Assembly: GCF_003001955.1 (NCBI RefSeq)
Contig: NZ_PVNH01000001.1
Coordinates: forward strand, 1 to 64,000
Source: Prauserella shujinwangii
GTDB taxonomy: Bacteria > Actinomycetota > Actinomycetes > Mycobacteriales > Pseudonocardiaceae
Length of the DNA stretch: 64,000 nucleotides
Direction: 5' to 3'
Under the pieces are notes generated by a model. It saw only the letters and a program-made list of their open reading frames with translations. It did not search any database and was not told where the DNA came from. Positions 8,501 through 17,400 of the stretch are shown piece by piece. Position numbers and translations under genes: made by a program. Each line of letters starts with the position of its first letter. The first letter of the stretch is position 1.

Positions 8501-10683
8501 ACCACGCCGCCTCACCTGCTCGGCTCAGCGGCACCGCCCGTGCCGACCTGACGCAGTACGCGCAGCTGGTGCAGCGGGCCGGCAAGCTCACCGGCAAGTA
8601 CGCGGGGCAGCAGAAGTCGGCGATCCGCAGGGCCATGGACCGGTGCCGTCCCTCGGTGCCGGTGTGGATCATGCCGATCTACCGGATCGCGGAGCAGCTG
8701 CGCATCCAGCCGGACATGTTCGATGTCGTGATCGTCGACGAGGCCTCGCAGGCGGGGCTGGAAGCGGCGTTCCTGCAGTACATCGCGCCGAAGATCGTCG
8801 TGATCGGCGACGACAAGCAGGTCTCGCCCAGCGCCGTCGGTGTCGACCAGCAGCAGTTGCGTGATCTCGCCGGTCAGTACATTCCGGGCGATCGGTACCG
8901 GGATTCGTGGGAGAACCCGCAGCGGAGCCTGTTCGACGAGGCGAAGATGCGCTATGGCGGGCTGATCACGCTCACCGAGCATCGCCGGTGTGTCCCGGAG
9001 ATCATCGGCTTCTCCAACCGGATCGCCTACGAGCCGGACAACATCCGGCTGGTTCCCGTGCGGCAGTACGGCGCCGACCGGCTGGAGCCGATCAAGGCCG
9101 TCTACCTGCCGGACGGGTACCAGCGTGGCGCGACGAACACGTACAACCCGGTTGAGGCGGACGCCATCGTCGAGGCGATCGAGAAGTGCCTGGCCGATCC
9201 CGCCTACGCAGGGCGCACCTTCGGGGTGATCTCGCTGCTCGGAGCGACGCAGGCCAGGCACATCGAGAAGAAGCTGCTGGATCGCATCGGCAAGCAGGAG
9301 TGGACCGCCCGCGACCTGCGCTGCGGCGACGCCCCGGACTTCCAGGGTTCGGAGCGGGACGTCATGTTCCTGTCGATGGTCGCCGCACCGGAGCAGGACC
9401 GCCGCATGGCGGCGCTGACGCGGGACCTGTACGTGCAGCGGTACAACGTGGCCGTGTCGCGGGCGAAGGACCAGGTGTGGGTGTTCCACTCGATCGACCG
9501 GCAGGACCTGCGCAACCCGGAGGACATGCGCTTCCAGCTGCTCGACTACTGCTACGGCGTCATCGAGCGGGGCCGGTCGACCGACGAGCGGGTCACCGGC
9601 GAGCTGGTGCCGGAGGACGAGCGGGTGCCGCCGTTCGACTCGCTGTTCGAGCAGCGGGTGTACAACCGGATCATCGACCGTGGCTACACGGTGTTCCCGC
9701 AGTACGACGCGGCGGGGGGTTACCGGATCGACCTGGTGGTGATCGGCGGGGACACGCGCCTGGCGGTGGAGTGCGATGGTGACCACTGGCACGGTCCGGA
9801 GGCGTTCGAGCGGGATCTCGCGCGCCAGCGGGATCTGGAACGGTGCGGCTGGCGGTTCTTCCGCATCCGTGAGTCGACCTTCTACGTCGATCCGGCGGCG
9901 GCGCTCGCCGAGTTGTGGCAGGCGCTGCAGGACCTCGACATCCATCCGGCGGGGAAGTGGGAAGACCCGCTCCCGGCCGCTGCCGCGCCCGTTCAGGCGG
10001 TGCCGGATGTCAGGGAGCCGGAGGCCGCCGAGCCGGAACCGCCTGCGATGGAGGCAGAGCCCGAGCGGGAACCGGAGTCGGATGTCCTGTCCGGCTCGCT
10101 CGCCGGGCTGCTGGAGCTGGCCGAACCGGTCGCCGAGACCCCGGAACCGGAAGCGGCTCCGGACGGCGGTCTGCGCCCATACGAGGAGTTCACCGGCTCG
10201 GTGCCGCCGGTCGCCGAGGCGACTCGGGACCAGCTCGTCGCCGGTTTACGCGAGATCGTCGCGGTGGAGGGGCCTGTGCTGGGCGATCGGCTGCACAGTG
10301 TTTACGTGCGGGCCTCGGGCGGCCAGCGTGTGGGTAAGCAGATCGCCCGCACCCTGAACTCCGCGATCAGCGCCGCGGTGCGGAAGCGTGTGCTCGTCGC
10401 CGACAACCCGCTCGGCGAGTCCGGCGTCAAGCCGCTGACCTACCGGCTGCCGGAACAACCGGCCGTGCGGGTCCGGGAGCGCGGGCCGCGGGCGTTGGAT
10501 CAGGTCCCGCCGTCGGAGCTGGCCGCGGTGATGGCGATGGCTGCCGAGGAGTGCGGCTGGCCCGACACCGAGGGTGTCCTGCGGGGCACCGCGCAGCGTC
10601 TCGGCGTTGGCAGGCTGACCAAACAGGCCCGCGAACTGCTGGACCCGATCCTTGGGCTGGCGCGTATGCGGGGCCAGGCATGA
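5506..10683 (+). CDS. SF1 (COG1112/DNA2-NAM7-type) helicase with C-terminal Vsr-like endonuclease
   Basis: Giant protein of 1725 residues. Helicase motif I (GPPGTGKT) is near residue 390. A long, largely helical insertion (about 450-1060) separates it from motif II (VIVDEASQ, near 1077). Later motifs are GDDKQVSPSAVG, DFQGSERDV and RYNVAVSRAKDQVW. Residues about 1385-1470 are a DUF559/Vsr-superfamily nuclease: YRIDLVVIGG followed by AVECDGDHWHG and WRFFRIRES. A Pro/Glu-rich linker leads to a C-terminal winged-helix-like region of the DUF3320 kind. It likely translocates on nucleic acid and cuts it, with the upstream methylase as self-marker. The start has only a weak ribosome site. The 212-nt gap before it shows no other gene. 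Confidence 0.85.
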   Translation: MNNPVVERARGLFEFLLGAQQLKARALRTADVDGYQRDGLVRWLAEIPEHPAVTLTLGTDAPAPDDPLLVVDRVERADPPEPGAELERWLTDPGDDPRRAPELRATITAVEDGPVGEGPVTRELSLADHAHVRAAYETWIRGWRQWAERELRDRPARELYNQLFTAFLKIKDSPEELEFVAGTALLSWLPAHHVAVRRHLFTSPLTIDFDDGTARLSVYPAESPEPFRTELDMLDPGLLKASDNINEIRTEVRELQVHPLERDVLGGLARRLVHALDADGVYRDEDEAPDPGTGARAAFAPALILRKRAQRGLVEIFQTIVQQLLHADTVPDGVIPLVDADYVPRVDAPSGDGALVTVDDEPFLPMPVNDRQRRIIERVDTHAQVLVQGPPGTGKTHTAAALISHLLAQGKRVLVTAQTDRALREVRDKLPEQIKPLSVGVVGTSRQDMADLKVAVQTIATAAHEYDARENAGIIQDCLGEIDRLRRERAEVYRELVAVREREVTKYQHAGYRGTLAAIATRLQAEAGEYGWLPELVAVDADEAPPLETREIVEWRRHLLDGALAADEPEARQRLLELDALPGPETFADLVGAEARAAADGTRFQRLKDHSAFDTVLRLDEAQRHDLQRRLHGLADEADTLAGRREQWMNDALADVRSGRAAGWQARGEQVGTLIEQGAEQVDRLGPLTEVELPEGDGPRLATLAREVRAYLDGGGKIKTMADGSPKLGRLAPKVLRQAQPLFDDVRVNGLPPVRGEQLDAVVTWVEATRVLAALDRAWPENVRIPAEDTLQERLQWHRTELEQLLRVLKLAADLAAEEQRLAQLELPAPDWNDLHAVRTYATLVDAAAAEEAWTAATEPLAELAKLLAEHARWADAAPCGERLRAAVEARDRDAYAAAHARLARLRRVRELAARRDGFGQRLAAAAPGLFQAIAASPGDERWTARLGRFGQAWAWASARTWVRVQEAKDLNALQKQIGRIDERIREKVEILAARRSWDHAASPARLSGTARADLTQYAQLVQRAGKLTGKYAGQQKSAIRRAMDRCRPSVPVWIMPIYRIAEQLRIQPDMFDVVIVDEASQAGLEAAFLQYIAPKIVVIGDDKQVSPSAVGVDQQQLRDLAGQYIPGDRYRDSWENPQRSLFDEAKMRYGGLITLTEHRRCVPEIIGFSNRIAYEPDNIRLVPVRQYGADRLEPIKAVYLPDGYQRGATNTYNPVEADAIVEAIEKCLADPAYAGRTFGVISLLGATQARHIEKKLLDRIGKQEWTARDLRCGDAPDFQGSERDVMFLSMVAAPEQDRRMAALTRDLYVQRYNVAVSRAKDQVWVFHSIDRQDLRNPEDMRFQLLDYCYGVIERGRSTDERVTGELVPEDERVPPFDSLFEQRVYNRIIDRGYTVFPQYDAAGGYRIDLVVIGGDTRLAVECDGDHWHGPEAFERDLARQRDLERCGWRFFRIRESTFYVDPAAALAELWQALQDLDIHPAGKWEDPLPAAAAPVQAVPDVREPEAAEPEPPAMEAEPEREPESDVLSGSLAGLLELAEPVAETPEPEAAPDGGLRPYEEFTGSVPPVAEATRDQLVAGLREIVAVEGPVLGDRLHSVYVRASGGQRVGKQIARTLNSAISAAVRKRVLVADNPLGESGVKPLTYRLPEQPAVRVRERGPRALDQVPPSELAAVMAMAAEECGWPDTEGVLRGTAQRLGVGRLTKQARELLDPILGLARMRGQA

Positions 10684-10725
10684 CGAATCCAGGGCGCTAG
10701 TGTCCCAATCGGGAGGGTTTGCTGA

Positions 10726-11196
10726 ATGATCCAGACTATCGGGACGTGGATTACCGCGGGTGGTGTGATCGTAGCCGTACTTGGTCTACGTGCGTCGCGA
10801 CTGCAACGGCGCAGGCAGTTTGAGACGCTCTATGTCCAGCGCTATTGGGAAATCATGGACCGCCTGACCTTGCAAGGCCTACGAGGGGACACCTGCGACT
10901 CGATTGCACTTCAGGACGAGATGGCGGTATGGGCCTACTTCCGGCTTTGCGAGGACCAACTTGAGCTTCGGGCAGGGGGATGGATCAGCACGGCTACGTG
11001 GTCTGTGTGGTCCAGCGGCATGCGGCAGCAGCTTCAACGGTGGCCGTTCCTCGACATCTGGAAGCGGGATGTAGAACCGAACTCAGGGGGCTTCGAGCTA
11101 CTTCACTCGCATGTCCGGGAGGAGGGCTACGATCCGTGCAGTATGAAGAGATGGCGTCGGCTATTGGCAGGCATTGACGGTTCCGGTCCCATCTGA
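10726..11196 (+). CDS. Small membrane-anchored protein of unknown function
   Basis: Protein of 156 residues with one hydrophobic segment at about residues 5-22 (WITAGGVIVAVLGL), followed by a basic ARG-rich stop (RLQRRRQ) and a Trp/Tyr/Arg-rich soluble part. Its base composition is visibly lower in GC than the helicase gene 43 nt upstream, which suggests separate acquisition. I do not recognise the family. Position right after the helicase-nuclease suggests an accessory or membrane-effector role, but it may simply be a passenger. Confidence 0.65.
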   Translation: MIQTIGTWITAGGVIVAVLGLRASRLQRRRQFETLYVQRYWEIMDRLTLQGLRGDTCDSIALQDEMAVWAYFRLCEDQLELRAGGWISTATWSVWSSGMRQQLQRWPFLDIWKRDVEPNSGGFELLHSHVREEGYDPCSMKRWRRLLAGIDGSGPI

Positions 11197-11266
11197 TTCC
11201 TTTACCGCAACGTGTCAGCGAAACTTCTGTGGCCACTTCTATTTCGGACGATGGAATCTCGAGTAA

Positions 11267-11431
11267 ACTCTTCGGGTTGTCGACGCCATCGGTGACGCAG
11301 TAGTCAGGGGTATCTTCCGCCGTCCGATGCGACGGTCATACAGCGGTTCGGGTGGCCCTATGATCGATGTCAACCGCCTCGACGGGATCGACGTGAAGCG
11401 TTTCCACATTGCACAGGGGGAGAATGGGTGA
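11267..11431 (+). pseudogene. Remnant: 3' end of an unidentified protein coupled to the next frame
   Basis: After an in-frame TAA at 11264-11266, a frame of 54 codons runs to TGA at 11429-11431 (segments VVDAIGDAVVRGIF and DVNRLDGIDVKRFHIAQG). Its stop overlaps the GTG start of the next frame in a GTGA, a typical translational coupling. Upstream, another frame (ATSISDDGISSKLFG) could be the lost continuation, joined by a deletion. The size and the coupled small partner recall toxin/immunity cassettes, but I recognise no toxin domain. Confidence 0.4.
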
Positions 11432-11764
11432 GTTCCCGGGCGAGTTGCCGGGAAGAACTGGACTACATCACCGATTACGGTAAGGAACACTGGGTCGGCA
11501 TGTCAGTTCTCACGCCGGTCGCCATCGCGGAAGCAGGCAAGGACGCGGATTTTGAGACGCAGCTGGACAAGCTGCTGAACCTGGCGGGGGACCTCATTGA
11601 TCGTGGCGTCTTGCCAGGAGGATCTCGTCGAGGAGGAGCCGGGTTTCGTCGCTTGGCGCGGCGACAAACGGCAACTCCTCGCTCGGCTCAGCGACGAAGT
11701 ACGTGCGCGTGGTTACCTGCCGGACAGTGGCGAAGTGTGCTGGTTCCACGCATCGGAACGCTGA
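11428..11764 (+). pseudogene. Frameshifted small hypothetical protein
   Basis: GTG at 11428 has an AGGGGGAG ribosome site. The frame reads YITDYGKEHWVGMSVL ... DLIDRGVLPG, then loses sense at about 11617-11624. One base frame away it continues as DLVEEEPGFVAWRG ... GEVCWFHASER and stops at 11764. Dropping a single base in GGAGGA joins the halves into a seamless protein of 111 residues. It is therefore a recent one-base-insertion pseudogene or a sequencing error. Similar small acidic actinomycete proteins are familiar to me only as hypotheticals. Confidence 0.6.
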
Positions 11765-11943
11765 CCGCCGCTCATGGGGGCGTGGCGACGGAGGCAGGGC
11801 AGGCGAAATGCGCTCCGGGAGTCTCGGCCGCGGCGCCGGGGCGGGCATGCGTAGCAACCGGTGACCAAGTTCCACGGCGTCCCACCTGCCCCTGTCCGCT
11901 TGTGCTCTGCGGTTGTCACACTGCGCGGAGGTTCAGGCAGTGC

Positions 11944-12459
11944 TCATGCCCGGAACGGGCCGGAGCGCCACCAGCGGGCGTACTGGTCGAGCACTCGCCC
12001 CAGTGGTTCCGGCTCCGCCGCGTCGAGCCGCCTGTGGAGTAGCCCGGCATCCCGGTCGGTGAGCCGGACCAATGGGCGGCGCAGCCGGATGCTCCAGCTC
12101 CGGCCGAGGTCGGCGAAGGTGTCCAGCTCGTCGACCAGGGGACCGAGTTCCACCCCGCCTGGCCACGGTGTTGCCGTGGAGAACTCGACATGGCAGCCAA
12201 CCGGATAGCTCCGGCCGGCGATCTCGACGGGCTGCTCCAGGGTCGCCACCGCGGTGCGGGCGGTGCCTGCCGCGATCACGCGTCCACGGTCGCGGGTGGG
12301 GTTCTTGAAGCAACCGCGGGTGGTGTAGAGCAGCAGCGTGTCGCCGGAGGTGAGCGCGCGTACCTCGGTCCGGCCGAATCCGGGGAAGGCCATGCGCTGC
12401 TCGGTCAGGACCCAGCCGAGCGCCTCACGGTCGCCGATGACGAGCAGGTAGTGAGCCAC
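11944..12459 (-). CDS. EVE/PUA-like domain protein
   Basis: Protein of 171 residues beginning at a GTG (VAHYLLVIGDREALGWVL). The pattern resembles the EVE fold, whose members bind modified bases: an opening strand YLLVI, then a GDTLLLYTTRG loop and strand followed by GRVIAAGTA, and a late LVDEL segment. The family assignment rests on pattern only and ASCH/PUA relatives are alternatives. It is divergent from the HhH gene 70 nt away. EVE-like proteins often accompany restriction systems as readers of modified DNA, which would fit this island. Confidence 0.5.
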   Translation of the reverse strand: MAHYLLVIGDREALGWVLTEQRMAFPGFGRTEVRALTSGDTLLLYTTRGCFKNPTRDRGRVIAAGTARTAVATLEQPVEIAGRSYPVGCHVEFSTATPWPGGVELGPLVDELDTFADLGRSWSIRLRRPLVRLTDRDAGLLHRRLDAAEPEPLGRVLDQYARWWRSGPFRA

Positions 12460-12528
12460 CCAGGCACGATAGAACGCCGGGCCCCGCGCCGCCTGTAGCG
12501 GATCACGGCCCCCGACCGAAGTACTCGT

Positions 12529-13119
12529 GTGACAGTTTCGTGGGAACGCATCCCGGACTCGGCATGGCCGCTGCTGGCGGCCGCTCGCGCCAGCTATGGC
12601 ACGCAGGCAGAGCAGACCTACGACGAGGTGCTGCGCGAGGTGGCGGCCCGGATCGCGGCCACCGGCTCGATCGGCAAGACGGACATCGGGGCACTTGTGC
12701 TGTGGAAACGGATCCGCGCGGACACGCTGTGGGCCCGCAGGCTGGGCGACACGCCGGACGAGCAGGTGCGTGCGGCCACAGCGGCCGCGGTCGCCGCCGT
12801 GACCGCTGACCGGCTGCCGGTCGCGGACGCCGGGCGGCAGGGCTGCGCCGAGCTGCGGAGCCTTCCCGGGTTCGGGCACGGACCCGCACTGGCGTCCGCC
12901 CTGCTCACGGCAGCCGCGCCGGATCGCATGGCGGTCTACGACCGGCGGGCGGTGGCTGGACTGTCCCGGGTGGGACTCGACCTGGACAGTGGGCCCGACC
13001 TCTACGGCCGCTACCTCGAACGCGTCGAGGCCCTGCGTGCCCTCGCGGCCGAGCACGGAGCCGACTGGAGGGCCCGCGACGTTGATGTCGCCCTGTTTCA
13101 CCTCGGCGGTTACCAGTGA
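12529..13119 (+). CDS. Helix-hairpin-helix (DNA-glycosylase-fold-like) protein
   Basis: Protein of 196 residues with GTG start. A helix-hairpin-helix element stands near residues 108-125 (LRSLPGFGHGPALASALL), followed by PDRMAVYDRRAVAGL. That order, HhH then a Pro/Asp loop, recalls HhH-GPD glycosylases, where an Asp in the following loop is catalytic. The N-terminal half is helical and not recognised. DNA binding is likely; a base-excision role is inference. It sits divergent from the EVE-like gene, and the two could form a modified-base reader/remover pair. Confidence 0.55.
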   Translation: MTVSWERIPDSAWPLLAAARASYGTQAEQTYDEVLREVAARIAATGSIGKTDIGALVLWKRIRADTLWARRLGDTPDEQVRAATAAAVAAVTADRLPVADAGRQGCAELRSLPGFGHGPALASALLTAAAPDRMAVYDRRAVAGLSRVGLDLDSGPDLYGRYLERVEALRALAAEHGADWRARDVDVALFHLGGYQ

Positions 13120-13279
13120 CCGATGTACCGGGGCAGGCTCGTCGTGGACCACGTGGTCGATCCCAGGCGTCAGGTCGCGGGAAGCAGACGATCTCCCGAG
13201 TTCAGGGACAGGTTGGCAGCTCGGCTGGGCCGATCGCTGTACGTACAGCCACCGAAACGTGTCTCGTAGACTTCCGCGC

Positions 13280-14257
13280 ATGACGGGGAACGGCGAACGT
13301 ACGAGTCCGGTACTCGGGCGATTGGAACCCGTGACCCTCCGGCAGCTCTGGCCGCATGAAGCGCTCGATTTCACCCCATGGTTGCTCGACAACGCGGATG
13401 CCCTGGGCGAGGCGTTGGGCATGGAGCTGGACATCACCATGGCGGAACACCCGGTCGGTGGCTTCTCGCTGGATCTCGTCGGACGTGACCTCAGCACCAA
13501 CGAAAGCGTCATTGTCGAAAACCAGCTTGAGACGACCGATCACGCGCATCTCGGACAGCTGCTCACATACGCAGGCGGGACGGACGCGGTCAACGTCGTC
13601 TGGATCGCCCGTGAGTTTCGCGAGGAGCATCGTGCCGCTCTGGATTGGCTGAATGCGCGGACTGATCCCGACACGCGCTTCTTCGGCGTGGAGATTTCCG
13701 CGGTGCGCATCGGCGAGTCCGTGCCGGCGCCGCTGTTCCGGGTCATCGTGCAGCCCAACGACTGGGGCAAGTCGGTGCGCAGCCATGCTCACGGCGGAGA
13801 GGGCAGCGGAAGCGACAAGAACCTGCTCTATGCCGAATTCTGGGGCCGCTACATCGCCGCCGTGCGGGACGCGGGGCTGAACTGGTCGCGGGCGCGGAAG
13901 GGACCGGCGCAGAACTGGTTCAACACGACCAGCGGTGTGGCCGGAGCGGAGTTCAGCGTCAGCTTCGGTCGGGGTGACGCGGTGCGCTCCGAGCTCTACC
14001 TCGGTCACCCCGATTCCGAGGTCAACACGTCCCGGTTCGAGCGGCTCCAGCAGGCCCGGACCGAGCTGGAAGCCGCATACGGAGGCACCTTGACCTTCCA
14101 GCCCCTTGAGGGCCGTAAGGCATGCCGGATCTGCGAGATCGGAACCGGGGTGGTCACTGACCGGGACAACTGGGAAACGCTGATCGAGTGGTTCATCGAT
14201 CGTCAGCGGCGGTTGCGGGCTGCTCTGGCCGATGTCGGCGGTATCCCAGCGAGCTGA
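13280..14257 (+). CDS. DUF4268 / PD-(D/E)XK nuclease-like protein
   Basis: Protein of 325 residues. The N-terminal half carries a PD-(D/E)XK-type core: SLDLVGRD strand, then VIVENQLETTDHAHLGQLLTY, where E-N-Q takes the place of E-x-K. The C-terminal half is DUF4268-like (AEFWGRYIAAV, WFNTTSGVAG, then SELYLGH and a WFIDRQRR end). I recall the ENQLE(K)TDHDHLG wording as standard for this family. Relatives are stand-alone proteins near restriction loci. It may be a nuclease or a modified end-binding protein. ATG 13280 was chosen as the first residue of the conserved N-terminus; its ribosome site is weak. Confidence 0.75.
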   Translation: MTGNGERTSPVLGRLEPVTLRQLWPHEALDFTPWLLDNADALGEALGMELDITMAEHPVGGFSLDLVGRDLSTNESVIVENQLETTDHAHLGQLLTYAGGTDAVNVVWIAREFREEHRAALDWLNARTDPDTRFFGVEISAVRIGESVPAPLFRVIVQPNDWGKSVRSHAHGGEGSGSDKNLLYAEFWGRYIAAVRDAGLNWSRARKGPAQNWFNTTSGVAGAEFSVSFGRGDAVRSELYLGHPDSEVNTSRFERLQQARTELEAAYGGTLTFQPLEGRKACRICEIGTGVVTDRDNWETLIEWFIDRQRRLRAALADVGGIPAS

Positions 14258-14346
14258 CGCATCGGGTGCAGCCTCACAGCTTCTCTACCCCGGTCGGCGG
14301 GCGTCGGCGTTCCAAGACGACAACAGACGCTTCACTTGGATTGCTT

Positions 14347-14377
14347 GTTGACATAGTTAACAGACACGTGCAACGAT
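14347..14377 (+). promoter_or_regulatory. Second copy of the palindromic operator, with putative promoter of the kinase-helicase operon
   Basis: GTTGACATAGTTAACAG (14347-14363) matches the 3273 site at 14 of 17 positions and is palindromic as GTTRAC, three bases, GTYAAC. TTGACA at 14348-14353 is a perfect -35. The -10 is weak (AACGAT, 14372-14377, 18-bp spacing). About 90 nt separates this from the GTG start. The palindrome overlies the -35, as in the first copy, so the same regulator probably controls both modules. The 213-nt intergenic stretch holds no gene. Confidence 0.5.
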
Positions 14378-14470
14378 CGGGTTGCCGCGCATGTACGTGG
14401 TGTCACAGACAGTGCATGCTGCCCGATATAGACGTGCAGACCTTGGCGATGACGGTGCGGGAGGGCTCGA

Positions 14471-17400
14471 GTGTCAGCGAGACCGGAAGTCGTGGCAGGC
14501 CGGTTCCGCCTGCTCGGCCCGATCGGCAAGGGCAACATGGGCGAGGTGCATCGCGCCCAGGACGCGCACGCCGATGACGGCGCAGGCGGTCGCGTCGTTG
14601 CGGTGAAGTTGATCCTCCGTACCCGCTCGGGCACCATCCTCGATGCCAGCGCTGACACGAAAACGGTCCAGCGCTTCGAACGCGAGCTGCGCATCATGCG
14701 CAAGCTCCACCATCCCAACCTGCCGCGACTGGTCGGCGGCGGGGTGGATGCCGACGGCCTGCCGTACCTGGCCATGGAGTTCCTCGACGGGAGGTCACTC
14801 CGCGACCTCGTTTCCGAGCGCGCACAGTCACCCGTCTCCTGGGTCGCGGCTCTGGGCGCGCAGATCGCGGACGGTTTGGCCGCGACCCACGCCGAGGGCG
14901 TGATTCACCGTGACCTCAAGCCGTCGAACGTGATGGTGGTTCGCGGTGGTGTCGTCAAGGTCCTCGACTTTGGCATGGGGCGGATCGCCGATGACACCAC
15001 CCACCTCACGAGCAGCGGTGTCACGGTCGGAACGGCGCGCTACATGGCGCCCGAGCAGTTCCAGGCGTCCGCGGTCGGTCCCGCGGCCGACCTGTATGCC
15101 CTTGGCTGCGTGCTCTTCGAGCTCCTTACCGGGGTTCCCCCCTTCCACAGCGAGTCGGCGCACGAACTCGGGCACAAGCATCTGAACGAGGCGCCACCGC
15201 CCGTGCGGCCGTTGCGGCCTGACGTCCCGCTGGACATCGCGAGGCTGATCGACAAGCTGCTGGCGAAGGATCCGGCGGATCGGCCGGTGGACGCGATCGC
15301 GGTTCGAGACGCCCTCCTGGAACACGTACCGGCCTCGGCCGATGAGGCAGTCAACGGGTGGGAGGCGTTTGACCCGGTAGCGGGACTCGCCGAGCTTCGC
15401 GCCCTGCGTGCGCCGTCCCGAAGGGAAGTCACGGCAGCGTCGGACATCCGGGTGGCGCCCTCCGGCATGGACGTCTTCGGCATCCATCGTCAGCTGATCA
15501 AGGACTACCGTGCGTTCACCGAGGGCGGCACGGTCATCCGGGACCAGCGGATCGCCGCGTTCGTCGAGGAGGACCTGAACGCCAAATCGCAGTGGCCGGA
15601 TCCCTGGCTGTCGCTCAACCCGTTCTTCGCCTCCGGCGGGACCGTGCTGGAGCTCGTGCACGCGGGCGTGCTGCACCCGGAGTGCCAGCACATCTTCCAG
15701 ACCGGCAAGACCGAGGGCGGCACCGTCTGCGACGGCCGCCCGGTCACCCTGCATCGCCACCAGCGCGAGGCGATCGACGTGGCGCGGTCCGGCGAGTCCT
15801 ACGTGCTCACCACCGGCACGGGATCCGGCAAGTCGCTGTCCTACCTCGTGCCGATCGTCGACCGGGTGCTGCGTGCTCGCGACGAGGAAGGTTCGGAACC
15901 CGCCCGACGCGTACGCGCGATCATCGTCTACCCGATGAACGCGCTGGCCAACAGCCAGCTCAAGGAACTGGACAAGTTCCTCCTCGACGGCTACGGCGCC
16001 GGCCGTGAACCTGTCACCTACGCCCGTTACACCGGTCAGGAAGGCGAGGAACGGCGCCGGGAGATCCAGCAGAACCCGCCGGACATCCTGCTGACCAACT
16101 ACGTGATGCTCGAGCTGATGCTCACCCGGCCCGACGACCGGCGCTCGCTGATCAGGATGGCCACCGGGCTGGAGTTCCTCGTCTTCGACGAGCTGCACAC
16201 CTATCGTGGCCGCCAGGGTGCTGACGTCGCGCTGCTCATCCGCCGGGTTCGGGAGGCCTGCCAGGCGGACGGGCTGCAGTGCGTGGGCACCTCAGCCACC
16301 ATGTCCAGCGAAGGCACGAACGAGGACCGCCGCGCCGTCGTCGCCTCGGTCGCCTCGACCCTGTTCGGCGCGCCGGTGCGCCCCGAGCACGTGATCGGCG
16401 AGACCCTCGTGCGTGCCACCGGCGAGGCGCCCGGCACGGTGCCCGCCGACCGGCTCCTGGCGCAGGACCCGCCGCGAGCGTATGCGGACCTCGTAGCCGA
16501 CCCGCTGGCGCAGTGGATCGAGACCCGGTTCGGCCTCGCCACCGAAGAGGGCTCCGGTAGGCTCGTCAGGCAGCGTCCCGTGAAGATCGAGGAGGCAGCG
16601 GGCGAGCTGTCCAGGGCCAGCGGCGTCTCAGCGGAGGTCTGCGCCGAGGCGATCCGCCGGACACTGGAGGCGGGCTCGCAGGCACGGCACCCGGTGACCG
16701 ACCGTCCGTTGTTCGCGTTCCGGCTGCACCAGTTTCTGTCCAAAGGCGACACGGTCTACGTCACTCTCGAGGACAAGGAGAGCCGCCACCTCACCCGCGA
16801 CTACCAACGTGTCCAGCCGGGCTCGGGCGGGAAGATCCTGCTGCCACTGGCCTTCTGCCGCGAGTGCGGGCAGGAGTACCTGACGGTCTGGCGGAAGACC
16901 GGTTCCGACGGAACCCGCTACGAGCCGCGCCGGGACACCGCCGCGACGGGTGGACGCGCCGGCGACGGCTATCTCTACCTCGACCCCGACCGGCCGTGGC
17001 CCCGCACGACGGAAGAGGCCATCGTCGACCGCCGTCTTCCCGAGTCCTGGCTGCAGGTCGACGACCACGGCCACGAGACGGTGCGGGATTCGTATCAGAA
17101 GCGCTTGCCCCGGGCCGTGACCGTCGACGCCTACGGCAACGAGGGGCAGGGCGAGCTGGACGCCGCGTTCATCCCGGCGCCGTTCCTGTTCTGCCTGCAC
17201 TGCGCCGTGAGCTACGAGCAGGTACGCGGGAAGGACTTTGCCAAGCTGGCCACGCTCGACCAGGAAGGCCGTTCGTCGGCGACCTCACTCGTCTCCGCGT
17301 CCATCGTGCGGTCCTTGAAACAGGCTCCGGCCGGGGCGCTCGACAAGAAGGCCCGCAAGCTGCTCACCTTCGTCGACAACCGGCAGGACGCCTCGCTGCA

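Noticed and set aside
11944-13512. A 522-codon leftward frame
   Set aside because: Only its C-terminal third (from GTG 12459) is the EVE-like protein. The rest is antisense to the HhH and DUF4268 genes and reads as low-complexity shadow.
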